A stretch of 7,093 bases of DNA from Candidatus Zymogenus sp. (GTDB lineage: Bacteria; Desulfobacterota; Zymogenia; Zymogenales; Zymogenaceae), in contig JAUWME010000116.1 in NCBI GenBank assembly GCA_030613285.1, forward strand, positions 1 to 7,093, written 5' to 3'. The translations under genes were made by a program, and so were the position numbers. Under the pieces are notes generated by a model. It did no database searches, was not told where the DNA came from, and saw nothing but the letters and a program-made list of their open reading frames with translations. Each line of letters opens with the position of its first letter. Position 1 is the first letter of the stretch. Shown one piece after another: positions 4,811-7,093 of the stretch.

Positions 4811-5785
4811 ATGATTAAAACCAGAATCACCGATTTGTTAGGAATCAAATACCCAATTCTCATGGGTGGGATGCAGTGGTTGTCCTACGCCGAAATTGTT
4901 GCGGCCGTCTCAGAGGCTGGAGGTATGGGGTTTATTCCAGCAGCTTCGTTTTTAACCGCTGAAGAATTACGGGCTGAGATAAAAAAGACGAGGAATTTGA
5001 CAGACAAACCCATCGGGCTTAATATCTCAATGCTCCCGGAGTTTATAGAGGGGGAGCCAACTATGGATTATGTCCAAGTTGGGATTGAGGAGAAGGTGTC
5101 AGCCTTCGAGACGGCGGGACGCTCTCCGGAGATGTTAATCCCAAAGATCAAAGAGGCAAAAATTCCCCTAATTCACAAAGTGCCCCAGATACGCTTTGCC
5201 AAAAAGGCAGCCAAACTTGGAGCAGACGCTGTAGTCATAGTAGGTTTTGAGTGCGGGGGACACCCCGGCATGGCGGATGTAACTTCTATGATTCTCATCA
5301 ACAAGGCATCGAGAGTTCTTGATATTCCAATCTTGGCTGCTGGGGGAATTGTTGACGGCAAGAGCTTCCTTGCAGCGTTGGCGTTGGGGGCAGAGGGTGT
5401 AGTCATGGGGACAAGGTTTATGGCATCAAAGGAATCTATCGTACACAAAAACTTCAAGGACTGGTTTGTTACAGCGACAGAAAACGACACGACAATCCTC
5501 CTTCGCTCCATCTTTAACCCAATGAGGGTTATGAACAACGAAACGGCGAAGAAGGTCAAAGAGATTGAGGCAAGAGGAACGACTTTGGAGGAGATGTTGA
5601 CCTACGCCAGCGGCAAGGTGGGTAAAAAGGCATACGAGACTGGCGACTTGGAAGTAGGGGTTATTGCCGTAGGTGAGTGCGTGGGACTCATCAACGAAAT
5701 AAAGAGCGTAAAAGAGATAATCGACGAGATGATTGCCGAGGCGGATGAGGGACTTAAAAGACTAAATGGAATAGTAACAGGATAG
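4811..5785 (+). CDS. NMO/FabK-type FMN-dependent oxidoreductase, first paralogue
   Basis: A 324-residue cytoplasmic TIM-barrel flavoprotein of the nitronate monooxygenase (2-nitropropane dioxygenase) superfamily. Seen: N-terminal GIKYPILMGGMQWLS (11-25), AVSEAGGMG (32-40), HKV (122-124), ECGGHPG (147-153) with the family's active-site His at 151, and the FMN phosphate loops AAGGI (176-180) and MGTRF (199-203). The C-terminus ends with VGECVGLINEIKSVKEI (287-303). Length is normal. Family knowledge: members oxidise nitronates, reduce enoyl-ACP (FabK), reduce quinones or act on CoA thioesters (IpdC of mycobacterial sterol-ring degradation). Substrate cannot be read from sequence. The adjacent enoyl-CoA hydratase favours a CoA-ester role. 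It is the first gene after the promoter at 4675-4726 and is followed by its paralogue after 37 bases. The family call is firm and the reaction is open. Confidence 0.92.
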   Translation: MIKTRITDLLGIKYPILMGGMQWLSYAEIVAAVSEAGGMGFIPAASFLTAEELRAEIKKTRNLTDKPIGLNISMLPEFIEGEPTMDYVQVGIEEKVSAFETAGRSPEMLIPKIKEAKIPLIHKVPQIRFAKKAAKLGADAVVIVGFECGGHPGMADVTSMILINKASRVLDIPILAAGGIVDGKSFLAALALGAEGVVMGTRFMASKESIVHKNFKDWFVTATENDTTILLRSIFNPMRVMNNETAKKVKEIEARGTTLEEMLTYASGKVGKKAYETGDLEVGVIAVGECVGLINEIKSVKEIIDEMIAEADEGLKRLNGIVTG

Positions 5786-5811
5786 AAGAGTAAATTTGAA
5801 TTGATAAAAAC

Positions 5812-5817
5812 AGGAGG
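5812..5817 (+). promoter_or_regulatory. Strong ribosome binding site of the second flavoprotein
   Basis: AGGAGG, five bases before the ATG at 5823, in the 37-base gap between the paralogues. A perfect Shine-Dalgarno hexamer, suggesting independent and efficient translation of the second gene. Confidence 0.8.
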
Positions 5818-5822
5818 ATATA

Positions 5823-6812
5823 ATGTTTAAGACTAAGATAACCGAGATGTTCGGCGTTAAGTACCCGATAATTTGTGGGGCGATGATGTGGCTTTCAATC
5901 CCATCCCTTTGCGGTGCAATCTCAAAGGCTGGCGGAATGGGTAACCTTACGGCGGGCAACTACGAGACAGAAGATGAGTTTCGCGCTGCCATAAACGAGG
6001 TAAGGAATATTACAGATAATCCATTTATTGTGGGGATAACCATCCTGCCATCTTTGAGGATTACCCCGGAACACCACGCAATGTACGTTAAGGTCTGTAC
6101 CGAAGAAAAGGTAGCAGGAGTGGAAATCTCCGGCGCCCCTTTGGACAAGGGAATTGGGATGGATGCCATTGAAGCCTTTAAGAAGGCTGGCGTGAAGATG
6201 TTTCACAAGGTGGGAGCCGTTCGCCACGCTGTCCATGCCCAAAAGGTCGGCTACGACGGAGTTTATGCCGCTGGAATTGAAGAGGGTGGTCATCCCTTAA
6301 ACGATGATGTTACAACGATGGTATTGACTCCGAGGATTGTAGATTCCGTTGACATCCCCGTGGTTTCTGTGGGTGGGATTGCAGATGGTCGCTCCGTTGC
6401 AGCAGCATTGACCCTTGGCGCCGAGGGAGTTATGATGGCAAGTCGGTTCATTTCAACCGTGGAATGTCCATGCCACGATAACATCAAAAATGAATTAATA
6501 AAGAGACAAGAATTTGATACCACCATGTTTGGCCACTCCATTGGCCTTCAGGGAAGAGCGCTAAAGAGCAAGGTCATCGATGAAGTAATTGCCATTGAAG
6601 AATCAGGCGGAACATTAGAAGACCTCATCCCACTCCTCTCAGGTCTCCGTATCAAGGAGGCATGGGAGACTGGAGACGTAGAATATGCGCCACTTATGGT
6701 TGGCCAATCAATTGGACTTATTAACGAAATTGTTACGATACAAGAGCTTTTGGACACTATGGCAAAAGAGACTGTAGAGACACTTGATGCTGCAAAAAAG
6801 AAAGTAAGCTAA
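5823..6812 (+). CDS. NMO/FabK-type FMN-dependent oxidoreductase, second paralogue
   Basis: A 329-residue protein that aligns end to end with the preceding one but has clearly diverged. Seen: GVKYPIICGAMMWLS (11-25), AISKAGGMG (32-40), FHKV (127-130), EEGGHP (153-158) with the active-site His at 157, SVGGI (182-186) and MASRF (205-209) for FMN phosphate, and VGQSIGLINEI (293-303) near the end. Differences from the first copy include Glu for Cys before the GGH motif. There is also a different segment at 100-118 (EISGAPLDKG) and ASR in place of GTR. These suggest different substrates or a division of labour, possibly a hetero-oligomer. No terminator or promoter is obvious in the 37-base gap, so the two should be co-transcribed. 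Same functional uncertainty as its neighbour: nitronate, enoyl thioester or other CoA-ester oxidoreductase. Confidence 0.92.
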   Translation: MFKTKITEMFGVKYPIICGAMMWLSIPSLCGAISKAGGMGNLTAGNYETEDEFRAAINEVRNITDNPFIVGITILPSLRITPEHHAMYVKVCTEEKVAGVEISGAPLDKGIGMDAIEAFKKAGVKMFHKVGAVRHAVHAQKVGYDGVYAAGIEEGGHPLNDDVTTMVLTPRIVDSVDIPVVSVGGIADGRSVAAALTLGAEGVMMASRFISTVECPCHDNIKNELIKRQEFDTTMFGHSIGLQGRALKSKVIDEVIAIEESGGTLEDLIPLLSGLRIKEAWETGDVEYAPLMVGQSIGLINEIVTIQELLDTMAKETVETLDAAKKKVS

Positions 6813-6956
6813 TGTAAGCTGACATTTAATGCAGCAAGATGAGCTGTTAATTTCAAAGTGTCAATGTCAAAGTGAGTGATGTAGTTTTGTTCAGTAATAA
6901 AATTAGATCGTAAGTTATTGAAGTGGCTTCTAAAGGTTTGTTCTGTGAGAAAAAAG

Positions 6957-7093
6957 ATGTCTGATAATTACATACTTGGGGAAAAAAAGGGGAGCATTTA
7001 TTATCTCACCTTAAACCGACCCGAAAAGAGAAATGCCATTACCTTTGAGATGTTTGTTGAAATCTCCGAAAGATTGGAGGAGGTGGTGGCAGA
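6957..7093 (+). CDS. Enoyl-CoA hydratase/isomerase family protein, N-terminal fragment (runs off the right edge)
   Basis: Forty-five residues are visible: MSDNYILGEKKGSIYYLTLN, then RPEKRNAITFEM. The strand followed by LNRPEKRNA (19-27) is the signature opening of the crotonase superfamily. Members hydrate, isomerise or hydrolyse acyl-CoA thioesters in the cytoplasm. The oxyanion-hole and catalytic Glu regions are beyond the window, so the precise reaction is unknown. The ATG at 6957 gives a family-typical N-terminus. A GTG at 6945 in the same frame, eight bases after AAAGG (6932-6936), is a possible alternative. The gene follows the two flavoproteins on the same strand after 144 bases. That gap shows no clear terminator or promoter, only short repeats (GTAAGCT twice at 6804 and 6814, TCAAAGTG twice at 6853 and 6867). 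Confidence 0.88.
   Translation, partial: MSDNYILGEKKGSIYYLTLNRPEKRNAITFEMFVEISERLEEVVA

Noticed and set aside
5173..6757. Several minus-strand open frames opposite the two flavoprotein genes.
   Set aside because: All lie fully within strongly supported plus-strand genes, lack ribosome binding sites and resemble no protein. They are antisense shadows.
6811..6826. Near-palindrome AATGTAAGCTGACATT after the second flavoprotein gene, as a possible terminator.
   Set aside because: One mismatched pair, an AT-rich short stem, no loop-forming spacer and no T-run after it. It overlaps a simple GTAAGCT duplication.

Overview
The window is a piece of a bacterial chromosome, fairly AT-rich in its intergenic parts. 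Gene content suggests a strictly or facultatively anaerobic bacterium of the former Deltaproteobacteria (Desulfobacterota, Syntrophobacterales-like). The reasons are a MoxR-type AAA+ ATPase next to a CoxE-like VWA protein, a V4R-domain protein, two flavin oxidoreductases of the nitronate monooxygenase (NMO) type followed by an enoyl-CoA hydratase, and degenerate TGGATTCCCG/GGGAATGACA repeats. This placement is inference from gene families only.

Left half, all on the minus strand. A lipoprotein gene (3452-4408) is followed by a V4R-domain gene (2551-3174), a divergent glucosamine-6-phosphate deaminase-like gene (1585-2451) and a two-gene operon. That operon holds the AAA+ ATPase (545-1414) and the CoxE-like protein (1-532, cut by the window edge), separated by 12 bases. 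The gaps between the first three genes (277, 99 and 170 bases) and a promoter in front of the ATPase (TTGACC-17-TATACT) suggest several transcription units rather than one long operon. The 3175-3451 gap holds a degenerate inverted-repeat element and a 21-base palindrome.

Right half, plus strand. Two diverged paralogous NMO/FabK-type flavoproteins (4811-5785 and 5823-6812) lie 37 bases apart, each with a strong ribosome binding site. The start of an enoyl-CoA hydratase/isomerase gene (6957 to the edge) follows after 144 bases. This looks like a CoA-thioester catabolic cluster. The flavoproteins may act on acyl-CoA intermediates rather than on nitronates.

The 402-base gap between the divergent lipoprotein and flavoprotein genes (4409-4810) is the most information-rich non-coding part. 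It holds a back-to-back pair of sigma70-like promoters. The rightward one has an upstream stretch that fits the UP-element consensus in the correct register and is followed by a two-direct-plus-one-inverted TTAAAGT array. The leftward one has a 16-base palindrome between its -35 and -10 boxes. I found no RNA gene, CRISPR array, insertion sequence or integrase, and nothing I can call a previously undescribed system. The best leads are the regulatory architecture and the paralogous flavoprotein pair.
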